Source: Jutongia huaianensis (GTDB taxonomy: Bacteria; Bacillota; Clostridia; Lachnospirales; Lachnospiraceae). From it: a stretch of DNA of 64,000 nucleotides. Below the pieces are notes generated by a model. The model was not told where the DNA came from. It did no database searches and was given only the letters and a program-made list of their open reading frames with translations. The position numbers were made by a program, and so were the translations under genes. Position 1 is the stretch's first letter; each line of letters starts with the position of its first letter. Location: the NCBI RefSeq assembly GCF_014384985.1, contig NZ_JACRSX010000004.1, positions 107,031-171,030 on the forward strand. The letters run 5' to 3'. Below are positions 41,513 to 50,873 of the stretch, piece after piece.

Positions 41513-41579
41513 CGGCTCACCTCAAATCTTTATACAACAACTGCAACTGCCGAATAAATCCGGCAGTTGCACTAATGTA

Positions 41580-42338
41580 CTATTTTCTAAAAATATTGTC
41601 TACACCGGTATTTCCATTGCTGACATTTGGAGATTCATAAACCTCTCCGGTACCGGAGATTGCATACATATCAATCGTCATGGCACAAGCAAGAACACTT
41701 TCCTCATCATCTGCCGTAGCAGAAATCTCTGAAATCGTCATACGATCCTTTGACTTATTGATAAAATCAACGACCTTTTTCAGGGAATCATATGTCGAAG
41801 TAAAGGAAACATTCACTGTAGAACGATATCCTGTATAATCTGCCGCTGCGGTAATCACATCATTTACCGGTGTGTCTGATGTAATCGCTGCAACAGATGC
41901 CGGATTTGATTTTGGTGCCGGCGAAGCATTTGCTGTTGCTCCTGTTGTTGTGTCTGTATCAACAGCTCCCTGCTGATAGAACAACTGGTTCATATTAAAA
42001 CTCTCAGACTCAATCTTTACATCGGAAATACTCTCATACATATCATTCAGATCATAGATCGCATCCTCTGTACGAACCTCTGCCGGGAACTTACTCAAAA
42101 CATCTGCCACATCAAGCTGCGTCTGTTTCGTCTCCTCCAATACACTGTCCTTTTGTGCCTCCATGGTTTCCAGTTTCGAAACCTCCTGAGACAATGTTGT
42201 ATTCTCCGCCTCTAAAGCCGATCTCTTTTCATTCATCTTTGCAAACACCAAAAAGTATGCTGCAGCAACGATGAGAATTGCTCCAAATATAAAGAGCATC
42301 ATTTTATCACGATTTGACATTTTCTTTTTTGTATCCAT
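41580..42338 (-). CDS. pilO: PilO-like inner-membrane alignment protein
   Basis: The 252-residue protein has a short cytoplasmic tail, one transmembrane helix (MLFIFGAILIVAAAYFLVFA), a coiled coil (KRSALEAENTTLSQEVSKLE) and a ferredoxin-like outer domain. This is the PilO architecture. PilO pairs with PilN to link PilM to the pilus. An Ala/Pro/Ser linker (ANASPAPKSNPASVAA) splits the outer domain. GGAGG precedes the ATG. It follows pilM by 26 nt. Confidence 0.82.
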   Translation of the reverse strand: MDTKKKMSNRDKMMLFIFGAILIVAAAYFLVFAKMNEKRSALEAENTTLSQEVSKLETMEAQKDSVLEETKQTQLDVADVLSKFPAEVRTEDAIYDLNDMYESISDVKIESESFNMNQLFYQQGAVDTDTTTGATANASPAPKSNPASVAAITSDTPVNDVITAAADYTGYRSTVNVSFTSTYDSLKKVVDFINKSKDRMTISEISATADDEESVLACAMTIDMYAISGTGEVYESPNVSNGNTGVDNIFRK

Positions 42339-42364
42339 ATCTCATTTCCTCCTGTTCATACTTT

Positions 42365-44107
42365 CTAGTTTGCCGGGCTTGCGGATGCCTGTGCGCTCTG
42401 GTCAATTGCATTTGCTGCTTCCTGTACCATTGCCTGTACCACCTGATAATACTGTGCTGATACGGAGAAATTATAAACGGTGCTTCCGTCATCCCCGTCC
42501 GCCGCTGTTACAGAAGGAATGGAAATATTGGTAAGAACCGGAATTTTCTGGCCATCCTTGTCTACCATTTCCATAGATTCCAGATTCATTAACATTCTCG
42601 CAATAGAAATATCTGTCTCTGATGTGATCGTCATATTGATTCCATCATCATTTGACTGGAGAAAGCTTACTGTCATCGTTCTTGGCAGGTTTGCCTCCAG
42701 CTGCTTGATCAGACTGTTCAGATTCTCATTCTGCGTTTCTGTCGCATTGTAAAGACTGTTTACCTGACTGTAAACATTTTTAATCCCTTCGTTTTCTTCA
42801 AATACGGAATTGATATATGACAACGACTGCTTTCTGGCATTCAGATCGTCGTTTTTTTGCTTTTCTGTATTGTACTGCAGGAATGCAAATGCTGACATCG
42901 CAATCGCACAGATCACAGCCAATCCAAAGACAAGCTGTGCATTACGAAGAGCGTCTGCGCCGGATCCAGAACTTGCCGCATTTTTGGACTTAAATCCAAC
43001 CGGTGCAATTGCAGCACCTACCACAGCGATATACTCTGTCTGGTTATAAAGTCCCTCACTGAAATGACGTGGGAAAGATACATTTACCAGATGCTCCATT
43101 CTCTGAGTTGGAATATTTAACTCATTTTCAAAGAGCTCCTCAATACCGGCTACCTTACAGCCCATACCTGTGATATAAATACTGGTAAGCTCAACTCCCT
43201 GATGTTTTGATTTAAAGAAGTCAATAACACGAAGAACACTCAGAAGAATTTCTCCGATGGCATCTGTAACTACCTTACGGGAAGACTTGCTCGCTTCCTG
43301 CTGTTTCCACTGCTCCTCTGTCATTCGTGCGCTTACAATACTCTCATCATCATCCAGTCCCCGGTAGTCCAGGCTCCGGCAAACCAGCTTATCTCTGCAG
43401 AGTGCCTCACAGGCAGTATCCATATCTTCAATCATACACTCATCACTGAGAACCATTGCCTCAGCCACATTAAAGATACCCTGCGGAATGGTACGCTGCA
43501 TCAGCTGCTGACCTTCATTCATAAAGTTGATCATGGTTGTATTACCACTGATCTGAATGCAGGCACAATAGTCAAGAACGATCTCCTTCTTTAATACCTG
43601 CATAGAACCATTACCAAAGTAATCCAGAGCTTCAATATTGAAGTCCATCTCCTTAGCAAAGTTATAATAATTATCTACCAGATCATCCGGAGCTGCCAGT
43701 AAAAGTACCTTGTATGACTTTTCCTTGCCCTCCTTAATGGTCTCCAGCAGAGAATACGCCAATGTATAATCATTCAGATCGATCGGGAAATACTCCTGTG
43801 CTGTTGCCTGAACAAGCGCCCCAATTTTATTTTCCTTTACATTAGGAAGTGTTACCTCACGAGTTGCGATCTTACTGGACGCAATCGAGAACACAACACT
43901 CTTTTCTTTCATTCCTGCCTCTGCCAGCTCATTGCGGAAAGCGACTGCCAATACATCCTTATCACGGATGACACCATCTTCAATAACACCCTCCGGTGTT
44001 GCAAAGCTGACCGCGCGGTATACATGCGGATTTTTCTTTTTATAATCAATCTCAACAATCTTGGTCACTTGTGTACCAATCTCAATACTAAGTACATGTT
44101 TTGCCAT
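42365..44107 (-). CDS. pilM: Fused PilM-PilN pilus assembly protein
   Basis: Residues 1-370 are PilM, an actin-fold ATP-binding protein: HVLSIEIGTQVTKIVEIDYK at the start, LDYCACIQISGNTTMINF, and TSIYITGMGCKVAGIEELF near the end. Residues 380-580 continue into PilN: a transmembrane helix (LVFGLAVICAIAMSAFAFLQ), a coiled coil and the outer domain (LPRTMTVSFLQSNDDGINMT). PilM and PilN are separate proteins in Gram-negatives, joined there by a short PilN peptide; here the link is covalent. GGAGG precedes the ATG. Confidence 0.86.
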   Translation of the reverse strand: MAKHVLSIEIGTQVTKIVEIDYKKKNPHVYRAVSFATPEGVIEDGVIRDKDVLAVAFRNELAEAGMKEKSVVFSIASSKIATREVTLPNVKENKIGALVQATAQEYFPIDLNDYTLAYSLLETIKEGKEKSYKVLLLAAPDDLVDNYYNFAKEMDFNIEALDYFGNGSMQVLKKEIVLDYCACIQISGNTTMINFMNEGQQLMQRTIPQGIFNVAEAMVLSDECMIEDMDTACEALCRDKLVCRSLDYRGLDDDESIVSARMTEEQWKQQEASKSSRKVVTDAIGEILLSVLRVIDFFKSKHQGVELTSIYITGMGCKVAGIEELFENELNIPTQRMEHLVNVSFPRHFSEGLYNQTEYIAVVGAAIAPVGFKSKNAASSGSGADALRNAQLVFGLAVICAIAMSAFAFLQYNTEKQKNDDLNARKQSLSYINSVFEENEGIKNVYSQVNSLYNATETQNENLNSLIKQLEANLPRTMTVSFLQSNDDGINMTITSETDISIARMLMNLESMEMVDKDGQKIPVLTNISIPSVTAADGDDGSTVYNFSVSAQYYQVVQAMVQEAANAIDQSAQASASPAN

Positions 44108-44305
44108 ATCGTACTTTTCCTCCCTGTCTCAATATTTTTGCATCACACAAAATTCAACGTATGCAGAATAACTGCAAAATGGAGCCTAACGCTATGCTCA
44201 TGGTAAGCTCGCTGTTAAACTCTCTGTGACAGCAAAATTACTGCCATCTTCTGAATAAAACGTCAATAAACGGTTACTATGATCGATCATCCAAAAAGCG
44301 GTCAA

Positions 44306-45073
44306 TCACATTTTAATCATACCAATATACCAATCAATCAAAGGAGTTCCCCATAATGCCGTGAACCAGATCCCCACAGACAAATAAGGTCCCAATGCCA
44401 GACGATGCTCTGCATGACTTACTGCCATACGGATCAGATGAATCACTGAACCAATGATACATCCCAAAAAGAATGCCAAAACAGCACCTTTCCACCCCAG
44501 CAATAACCCTGCACCAAACATCAGCTTGATATCTCCACCGCCGATTCCCCTTCCGACAGTAATAAGATAAATAACCAAAAGAAACACGCTGACAGAAAAC
44601 ATTCCGATCACGTGATCCTTCCATGCATGCAGATCAAGCAATGTTGCCGCAATCCCCAGCAATAAGATGAATAGATTGATACCATCCGCAATCTCCATAG
44701 TCCGGAAATCAAGGATACTTAAAACAATAAGGGCGGATGTCAGGAGACAATATACGACACTCATATAATTCCAACCGTTCGCCAAGAAAACGATCACATA
44801 TAATGCTCCATTCATGCCTTCCACTAAGGGATACTGAAGCGATAACTTTGTGTGACACTTCCTGCATCTGCCCCTTAGAAATAAAAAACTAAATAACGGA
44901 ACCAGGTCATACCAGCGCAGCTGATAACCACAAGTCATACAATGGGAGTGTGGAAACACTATGCTTTCCTTTAAAGGAATACGATAGATGCAGACATTCA
45001 GAAAACTGCCGATCACAATTCCAAAGAGAAAGACGAATATGTATAAGACTATAGTTATCGCTGCTACTGACAT
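44306..45073 (-). CDS. pilD: Prepilin peptidase (A24, PilD type)
   Basis: PilD removes the class III leader and N-methylates the new N-terminus. The cytoplasmic zinc domain for methylation is present as CMTCGYQLRWYD and CRKCH. The two catalytic Asp residues lie in LDFRTMEIAD and GGGDIKLMFGAGLLLG. About seven membrane helices are predicted. AGGAG sits 7 nt before the ATG. It follows the pilin gene by 23 nt. The 198-nt gap to pilM shows no motif I can name. Confidence 0.94.
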   Translation of the reverse strand: MSVAAITIVLYIFVFLFGIVIGSFLNVCIYRIPLKESIVFPHSHCMTCGYQLRWYDLVPLFSFLFLRGRCRKCHTKLSLQYPLVEGMNGALYVIVFLANGWNYMSVVYCLLTSALIVLSILDFRTMEIADGINLFILLLGIAATLLDLHAWKDHVIGMFSVSVFLLVIYLITVGRGIGGGDIKLMFGAGLLLGWKGAVLAFFLGCIIGSVIHLIRMAVSHAEHRLALGPYLSVGIWFTALWGTPLIDWYIGMIKM

Positions 45074-45096
45074 GACATGACTCCTATTAATTACAA

Positions 45097-45594
45097 TTAC
45101 TCAGATACAACTTTGAGTTTGTCAACTGTTCCACCTGCACAATATACAGTTACCTGACCTGTGGAATTATCATATGCAACAAAAATTGCGGAATCAGCTT
45201 TTGCTGTTTTAGATTTAAATTTGTCAGCAATGTCATCTTCAATATCTCCTACCGATTTGGCAGTTGTTCCATCTGAACTGCGAAGAAGACCAAGCTCTTT
45301 AATCCAGTCAGCACCACCGGTTGATGCAGTGCACGCATTCAACTCTGTTGCTGCAAATGTTGAAACAGTTCCATCAGCCTGTGAAATAGCGGATACTACA
45401 TCTGTACAGAGACTGCTAAGCTGCTGCTGATCCTTTGACATACGAGACTTCTCCATATACGGAAGTACCTGAGAAGCTACGATACCAACAAGGATAGCCA
45501 TAATAGCCATAACGATGATCAACTCAACAAGAGAGAAACCTTTCTTGTCATTTTCCTGTAACTTTGCGAGATAATTCTTGATAACTTTCTTCAT
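45097..45594 (-). CDS. pilA: Major type IV pilin candidate
   Basis: The 165-residue prepilin has a 19-residue leader and the cut site NDKKG^FSLVELIIVMAIMAIL, with Glu at +5. The globular part has three Cys, two of which (in SLCTDVV and LNACTAS) could pair. Compact size, good AAGGAG ribosome site and position directly after pilC argue for the major subunit rather than a minor pilin. It would be processed by PilD, encoded next. Confidence 0.85.
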   Translation of the reverse strand: MKKVIKNYLAKLQENDKKGFSLVELIIVMAIMAILVGIVASQVLPYMEKSRMSKDQQQLSSLCTDVVSAISQADGTVSTFAATELNACTASTGGADWIKELGLLRSSDGTTAKSVGDIEDDIADKFKSKTAKADSAIFVAYDNSTGQVTVYCAGGTVDKLKVVSE

Positions 45595-45692
45595 AATTAT
45601 AATCTCCTTTTCATTGAATTTTATTTATCAAAAGACTGCTTGGCACAGCCCCAAGATCAAAACAAAATAGATTTTTCTGTTTTCCAAAAACA

Positions 45693-46907
45693 TTATGCAT
45701 TTTCTGCCGCACTGTACATAGAAAGCATTGGAGCCATAATTGCAAGCATAATCGGCACAACCACCCCAGCCATCAGCACGATGATCACAGGCTCCATAAT
45801 TGCAGTTACTGCTTTCGTTGCATTCTCCACTTCCTCCTCATAGAAATCAGCAGCATGCCCCAGCATTTCCTCCATATTACCGGTTTCCTCACCAATCGCC
45901 GCCATATTATAAAGAAGCGGTGGGAAAATACCAGCATCCCGAAGCGGCACCGACAACGGTGTTCCTCGTTCCACTTCACCTCTTGCTTCTTCCATGACCT
46001 TCTGTACAATACGATTACTCATCAGCTTCGTTACAATGGAAATTGCATCCACCATCGGAATACCGGATGCCATCAATGTACTCAGTGTACGAGCCAGCCG
46101 AGCCGCTGCCGATTTGATCTGGAGATCTCCAACCAGCGGAATACGGAGTAGAACACGTCCCATAATAATAGCACCGCTCTCCGTCTTTGACCATATACGA
46201 AATGTGACCACGATTGCCACGATAATAATCAAAACAAGCCACCACCAGTGGATCATACCATTACTCATTGCCATAACAATTTTTGTAATTGCCGGAAGAT
46301 CCATACCAGCCCCCTCCAAAGTATCTTTAAACTGTGGAATAATATATGTAAGCATTAACACAACGACACCAGCAACAACCACTAAAAGTACGATCGGATA
46401 AATCAACGCCTGCTTGATCATACTCTGCGTCTTGTTATCCTTTTCGAACTGTTCTGCCATTCGGCAAAAAGATGTCTCCAAACTACCGGATGCCTCGCCG
46501 GCCTCCACCATGTTCAAAAGCATATCCGGGAAGATTCCCTCCTGAGCTCTCATAGCATCTGCCAGAGACTCACCTTTCTCCACCAGGATACGCGTCTGAT
46601 CCAGTGCTTTCTTTAGATACTTGTTAGTCACCTGATCGGTGATCATCTGGAGTGCCTGAATAACTGTAACACCGGCATGCAGGATACTCTCAAACTGCTT
46701 ACAGAACACGGAAAGATCTCTAGCCTTTACTTTTTTACCAATGCTGATCTCAATATCCTTATTTAAAGCATTCGGAATCTCCACACTGATCGGGATCAGT
46801 CCCTCTGCCTTCAGAGAATTCCTTGCAGCTGCCTCATTGGCGGCTTCCAGAGTTCCCTTCTTTTGTTTACCATTGGCGTCTACCGCCACATAATTAAATG
46901 CTGCCAA
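45693..46907 (-). CDS. pilC: PilC inner-membrane platform protein
   Basis: PilC (GspF family) anchors pilus assembly in the membrane and is turned by the ATPases. Two GspF domains are visible, each ending in a membrane helix: FCKQFESILHAGVTVIQALQ and LARTLSTLMASGIPMVDAIS. Four membrane segments total, length 404. The start is a TTG at 46907, with AAGGGTG 5 nt upstream; no suitable ATG is in frame. A promoter and a palindrome lie in the leader upstream. Confidence 0.93.
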   Translation of the reverse strand: MAAFNYVAVDANGKQKKGTLEAANEAAARNSLKAEGLIPISVEIPNALNKDIEISIGKKVKARDLSVFCKQFESILHAGVTVIQALQMITDQVTNKYLKKALDQTRILVEKGESLADAMRAQEGIFPDMLLNMVEAGEASGSLETSFCRMAEQFEKDNKTQSMIKQALIYPIVLLVVVAGVVVLMLTYIIPQFKDTLEGAGMDLPAITKIVMAMSNGMIHWWWLVLIIIVAIVVTFRIWSKTESGAIIMGRVLLRIPLVGDLQIKSAAARLARTLSTLMASGIPMVDAISIVTKLMSNRIVQKVMEEARGEVERGTPLSVPLRDAGIFPPLLYNMAAIGEETGNMEEMLGHAADFYEEEVENATKAVTAIMEPVIIVLMAGVVVPIMLAIMAPMLSMYSAAENA

Positions 46908-46972
46908 TTCATCACCCTTTTCTACCCCTCTGTGTGAGATGTCATACTCACAATGGGTCGTTTATTTGTGTT

Positions 46973-47000
46973 GTATATAACATCCCCGATAGTTATATAC
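46973..47000. promoter_or_regulatory. Perfect inverted repeat in the pilC leader
   Basis: GTATATAAC, a 10-nt spacer, then GTTATATAC. It begins about 9 nt after the predicted start of the pilC transcript. It may be an operator blocking early elongation or an RNA hairpin in the leader. Confidence 0.55.
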
Positions 47001-47015
47001 AGTATCACTTTTTTG

Positions 47016-47044
47016 ATTGTACTACATTCGTCTCACTTTTTCAA
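47016..47044 (-). promoter_or_regulatory. Promoter of the pilC-pilin-pilD part of the pilus locus
   Basis: TTGAAA and TACAAT on the minus strand with a 17-nt spacer. The predicted start is near 47009, leaving a leader of about 100 nt before the TTG start. Confidence 0.68.
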
Positions 47045-47063
47045 CGACATTTATTAAATTTCT

Positions 47064-47137
47064 ATAAAAAATAGTTCACATAATTTTGACCTCATTTTTA
47101 TACATATTGTCCAAATGACATCTCTATTATGTGAACC
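47064..47137 (-). terminator. Long-loop terminator after pilT
   Basis: GTTCACATAAT (minus strand) pairs perfectly with ATTATGTGAAC over 11 bp across a 41-nt loop and is followed by TATTTTTTA. It ends the pilB-pilT transcript before the pilC promoter; the long loop may be regulatory. Confidence 0.6.
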
Positions 47138-47171
47138 ATCTTTGTGAAACATTTCTGTTTTATTCGACAAA

Positions 47172-48230
47172 TTAGAACAATTTACGTTTGAGAACCTCCG
47201 GCTCCTGAGCGAACTCCAATGCAGTATCTGCTGAAATCTTCAGATCATGATACAGATCAAAGATCGCATCATCCATGGTCTGCATACCCATCTTTTTGCT
47301 GGTCTGGATCGTAGATGGGATCTGATGTGTCTTGGCATCACGGATATTACTTGCAATCGCAGGTACCGTATGCATAACCTCATACGCCGCAACTCGTCCC
47401 TTACCGTCAGAGGTCGGCATCAACTGCTGGGAGATAACTGCCAGCAGTACCATTGCAAGCTGCACACGGATCTGCTGCTGCTGATGTGGTGGGAATACGT
47501 CGATAACACGATCGATGGTTGCTGCCGCACCAATGGTATGCAGTGTGGAGAACACCAGGTGACCGGTCTCGGCTGCGGTAATGGCTGCACCGATCGTCTC
47601 CTGGTCACGCATCTCTCCGACAAGGATAACATCCGGATCCTCACGAAGTGCTGCACGGATACCATTTGCAAAGGAAAGGGTATCAAATCCGATCTCTCGC
47701 TGATTGACAATAGAGTTTTTATGCTTATGAAGGTACTCGATCGGGTCCTCCAATGTAATAATATGCTCTTTACGATTCTCATTGATCATATTGATCAGGG
47801 ATGCCAGTGTCGTAGACTTACCACTACCGGTAGGTCCTGTAACCAGTACCAGGCCACGTTTTCTTTTGGCCAGATCCATAACAGACCATGGGAGACCTAA
47901 CTTCTCCGGTGCCGGGATCACAGTATTGATCAGACGAAGTACTGCTGCAAAGGAATTCTTCTGGCGGAACACATTACAACGGAATCGTCCCAACGCTTCT
48001 GTACTATAAGAGAAATCCGCCTCACCATCTCTCTTTAAGGTGGCAACCTGTCTCTCATTCATAATAGAAAGAACCAGCGTCTGTGTATCATGAGAGGTCA
48101 GCACATGAGGAATAATATCCTCGATCGTACCATTTACACGCATTTTCGGTGGAAGTCCAACCGTAATATGTACGTCGGATGCTCCCACGTCTCTGGCAAT
48201 TTCCAGCAAACTGTCCATTGTGATTTCCAT
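47172..48230 (-). CDS. pilT: PilT retraction ATPase
   Basis: PilT depolymerises pili for twitching. The 352-residue protein has Walker A GPTGSGKSTT, the Asp box ITLEDPIEYLH, Walker B DVILVGEMRD and the His box HLVFSTLHTIGA. The N-terminal DVGASDVHITVGLPPKMRVN is the PilT lead. A recognisable retraction ATPase implies dynamic pili. GGAGGG precedes the ATG. It is 26 nt after pilB. Confidence 0.95.
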   Translation of the reverse strand: MEITMDSLLEIARDVGASDVHITVGLPPKMRVNGTIEDIIPHVLTSHDTQTLVLSIMNERQVATLKRDGEADFSYSTEALGRFRCNVFRQKNSFAAVLRLINTVIPAPEKLGLPWSVMDLAKRKRGLVLVTGPTGSGKSTTLASLINMINENRKEHIITLEDPIEYLHKHKNSIVNQREIGFDTLSFANGIRAALREDPDVILVGEMRDQETIGAAITAAETGHLVFSTLHTIGAAATIDRVIDVFPPHQQQQIRVQLAMVLLAVISQQLMPTSDGKGRVAAYEVMHTVPAIASNIRDAKTHQIPSTIQTSKKMGMQTMDDAIFDLYHDLKISADTALEFAQEPEVLKRKLF

Positions 48231-48256
48231 TTTGTAAACCCTCCATATTCTATAGA

Positions 48257-49996
48257 TTAATTATCATAAGCGACACGATGTACTTCCTGCAGTGTCGTAA
48301 TACCCTTCAATACCTGTTTATTAGCTGACATAACAAGTGTGTTCATACCTTCTGCGATCGCCTGCTTCTCCAGCTCTTCTGCTGTACCACCGGTTGCAAT
48401 GATACGCTTAAGACTCGGAGACATCTGCATGATCTCGTAGATACCGATACGTCCTTTGTATCCGGCGCCTCCACACTCCAGACATTCCTCGTTTGGCTCA
48501 ATATGAGGAATTAATATTTCCTCTCCCCACTTCTCCTCCGGGATACCAAGCTCTTTCTTTTCCAGGTCATCTGCCGGCACCATACGCTTACACCGCGGAC
48601 AGACGCGGCGAAGAAGTCGCTGTGCAATAACTCCGATCACTGCATCAGAGATCAGATAATTCTCAATCCCCATATCTGCAAGACGGCTGATGGTACTTGC
48701 CGCACTGTTCGTATGGAGTGTACTAACTACCAAGTGACCCGTGATAGCGGACTCAACGGCAATACCGGCGGTCTCACCGTCTCGAATCTCACCGATCATG
48801 ATAATGTCCGGATCCTGACGCAGAATGGAACGAAGTGCCGCGGCAAAGGTAAGTCCCGCTTTGGCATTTACCTGTACCTGATTGATACCATTGATATTGG
48901 CCTCGACCGGGTCCTCTACCGTGATGATATTTACTTCGTCGGTATTCAGCTCACTGAGTGCCGTATAAAGAGTCGTTGATTTACCGGAACCGGTAGGTCC
49001 TGTAACAAGCATAATGCCATTTGGATGCTTCAGAATATCCTCAAACCGGTGAAGCTCCTCCGGCTCAAATCCAAGATCTTTCTTATCACGGCTCAAAGCA
49101 GTCTTCTGTGCAAGACGCATAACGATCTTCTCACCATATACTGTCGGAAGAATAGATACACGAATATCGTACTCCTGCCGATCGACGATCTGTGTCATAC
49201 GACCATCCTGTGGTTTACGCTTCTCGGAAATATCCATACCGCCAACGATCTTGATACGTGCAACCATCGCTGACAGCAATGAAATATCATGACGCATCGC
49301 CTCCTGAAGCACACCATCGACACGGAACCGGATACGGAGCTGATTCTCCAGCGGTTCAAAGTGAATATCGGATGTTCTTTTATGTACTGCCTGCTCAATG
49401 ATCTGATTAACCAGACGAACGATCGGTGCCTGCTTAACCTCCTCGGACTCCTCTTTTCCATCCTTATTATTGCCATATTTTTCACGACGCTCAGCAGCAA
49501 ACTGATCTGCCACCTTCATTGCCTCGGAATTACCATAGAAACGATCCAACGCCTGGGATACATCCTTGACCGTGGTAACACGAACTTCTATCTGCATACC
49601 GGTGATGATCGACAGATCATCCATTGCGATCATATCCAGCGGATCTGAAAATGCTACACGAAGGACATTGGGATTGTCCGGAGCGAACTCATACGGTAAA
49701 AGCATATACTTTCGCAGAACCTTCTCGTCTACCAGAGCCAGCACCTCATCCTCAATGGTAATGCCTGCCAGATGTACACGTTCCAACCCCATCTGGTGAC
49801 AAAGTGCCTCTGCGATGATCTCATCATTCATGATACCCATATCTACAAGGGTCATACCAAGCTTCTGACCATTTCCGGCTTCCTTCTGCTTCTTTAACGC
49901 TTCCTCCAACTGCTCCTGTGTAATAACACCCGCTCCAAGCAGCAAATCTCCCAGTCGTTTCTTTCTGCGCAATCTGCTTGCAATCGAATTATCCAT
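48257..49996 (-). CDS. pilB: PilB/GspE extension ATPase
   Basis: PilB powers pilus polymerisation. The N-terminal 150 residues are an MshEN-type domain (KRLGDLLLGAGVITQEQLEE; LGMTLVDMGIMNDEIIAEAL), the module that binds c-di-GMP in some homologues. The motor has GPTGSGKSTTLY, VEDPVEANINGINQ, DIIMIGEIRDGETA and HLVVSTLHTN. The zinc site CPRC and CLEC is complete. The ATG at 49996 has GGGGGA 7 nt upstream, giving 579 residues. It heads the pilus locus. Confidence 0.95.
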   Translation of the reverse strand: MDNSIASRLRRKKRLGDLLLGAGVITQEQLEEALKKQKEAGNGQKLGMTLVDMGIMNDEIIAEALCHQMGLERVHLAGITIEDEVLALVDEKVLRKYMLLPYEFAPDNPNVLRVAFSDPLDMIAMDDLSIITGMQIEVRVTTVKDVSQALDRFYGNSEAMKVADQFAAERREKYGNNKDGKEESEEVKQAPIVRLVNQIIEQAVHKRTSDIHFEPLENQLRIRFRVDGVLQEAMRHDISLLSAMVARIKIVGGMDISEKRKPQDGRMTQIVDRQEYDIRVSILPTVYGEKIVMRLAQKTALSRDKKDLGFEPEELHRFEDILKHPNGIMLVTGPTGSGKSTTLYTALSELNTDEVNIITVEDPVEANINGINQVQVNAKAGLTFAAALRSILRQDPDIIMIGEIRDGETAGIAVESAITGHLVVSTLHTNSAASTISRLADMGIENYLISDAVIGVIAQRLLRRVCPRCKRMVPADDLEKKELGIPEEKWGEEILIPHIEPNEECLECGGAGYKGRIGIYEIMQMSPSLKRIIATGGTAEELEKQAIAEGMNTLVMSANKQVLKGITTLQEVHRVAYDN

Positions 49997-50134
49997 GCTA
50001 GATCCCCCTATCCATCCTTTTTCACAGGCTCCTCTCACGTTCCGGAGCCCTCTTCTCCTTTGTCCCATTCAGGCATAGGCACAACAGATGTAATTCCTCG
50101 TACGTCATTCTTTATTCTTTTGTGCCTGCATATT
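49997..50134 (-). promoter_or_regulatory. Structured 5' leader of pilB
   Basis: The 138-nt leader can form AGGCACAA with TTGTGCCT across about 40 nt, and GGCTCC with GGAGCC just before the ribosome site. I looked for the conserved cores of c-di-GMP-I and c-di-GMP-II riboswitches and did not find them. Confidence 0.35.
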
Positions 50135-50140
50135 TATATT

Positions 50141-50169
50141 ATTATATACGTTTATGAGACATTTAGCAA
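50141..50169 (-). promoter_or_regulatory. Promoter of pilB-pilT
   Basis: TTGCTA and a perfect TATAAT on the minus strand with a 17-nt spacer. It lies between the terminator of the DUF5721 gene and pilB. Confidence 0.72.
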
Positions 50170-50213
50170 GCGGAAACAAAAAATAGCGTAATGATTTTCG
50201 TAATTTTGCTGAA

Positions 50214-50239
50214 ATCAAAAAAGCAGGTATAACCCGCTT
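50214..50239 (-). terminator. Terminator after the DUF5721 gene
   Basis: AAGCGGG and CCTGCTT form a 7-bp stem (one G-U) with a 5-nt loop, followed on the minus strand by a run of T. It ends 5 nt from the DUF5721 stop. Confidence 0.75.
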
Positions 50240-50243
50240 TTTC

Positions 50244-50759
50244 TTACGTTTCCCTCTGAAACGCTATTTTGTAGTGCCGCAAGAAGGATTGCAGCGCCTC
50301 TTCCCATAAGCTCTCCCCTGATCTGTCTAATGTGAATACAGGATAAGAGACCACCGGCACCATCAGAAGCTCTCCTTTTTCAAACCGGATCTGTAGCCGC
50401 AGCGACGGCATCTGATCACACTCTGCGGATATTTTCTCTCCCAGGATCTGCTTTCGCTGCTTTTCAGAGGTTTCCAGATCAATATACAGCTTATCCGGTG
50501 ATTTCTTTCCTTTAATAAATAGAAATACCGTTTCTCTCATTTCAGCCCAGGTCATATAGCCGCAGTCATGGCTGCCGGTCTCCGCCTGCATCTGCTGCCA
50601 CATTTCGCTGTCATACCAATCTGCACGCCTTTTGCCTTTGAGCACCATTTCGGAAGATGTAACCGCCCGTGCCTCAAAAAGCAGAAAATGATCAAAGGTT
50701 TCCTGCAATAACAAATGTGCCATAAAATTTTTTATATCAATTATTTTTATCACTATCAT
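50244..50759 (-). CDS. DUF5721 family protein
   Basis: The 171-residue soluble protein matches DUF5721, a family confined mainly to Lachnospiraceae and of unknown function. Recognisable stretches are IIDIKNFMAHLLLQETFDHF and YMTWAEMRETVFLFIKGKKS. No membrane helix or Cys cluster is present. The ATG at 50759 has AGCAGG upstream; the frame is open to 50792. It is a single-gene unit between the pilus locus and the Cys-rich ORF. Confidence 0.75.
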   Translation of the reverse strand: MIVIKIIDIKNFMAHLLLQETFDHFLLFEARAVTSSEMVLKGKRRADWYDSEMWQQMQAETGSHDCGYMTWAEMRETVFLFIKGKKSPDKLYIDLETSEKQRKQILGEKISAECDQMPSLRLQIRFEKGELLMVPVVSYPVFTLDRSGESLWEEALQSFLRHYKIAFQRET

Positions 50760-50873
50760 AAAAAACCTGCTTTCTGTACATAATAGTACCACGACAAGAC
50801 CGGCTGCTGTAAAACTCCGGAGACAGCAGCTTTGTCTTTGTCTTAACTATAAATCGCGCTGGAGGATTCAATC

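Noticed and set aside
49997..50134. c-di-GMP riboswitch before pilB
   Set aside because: The conserved core sequences of neither c-di-GMP-I nor c-di-GMP-II classes could be found; reported only as an unnamed structured leader.
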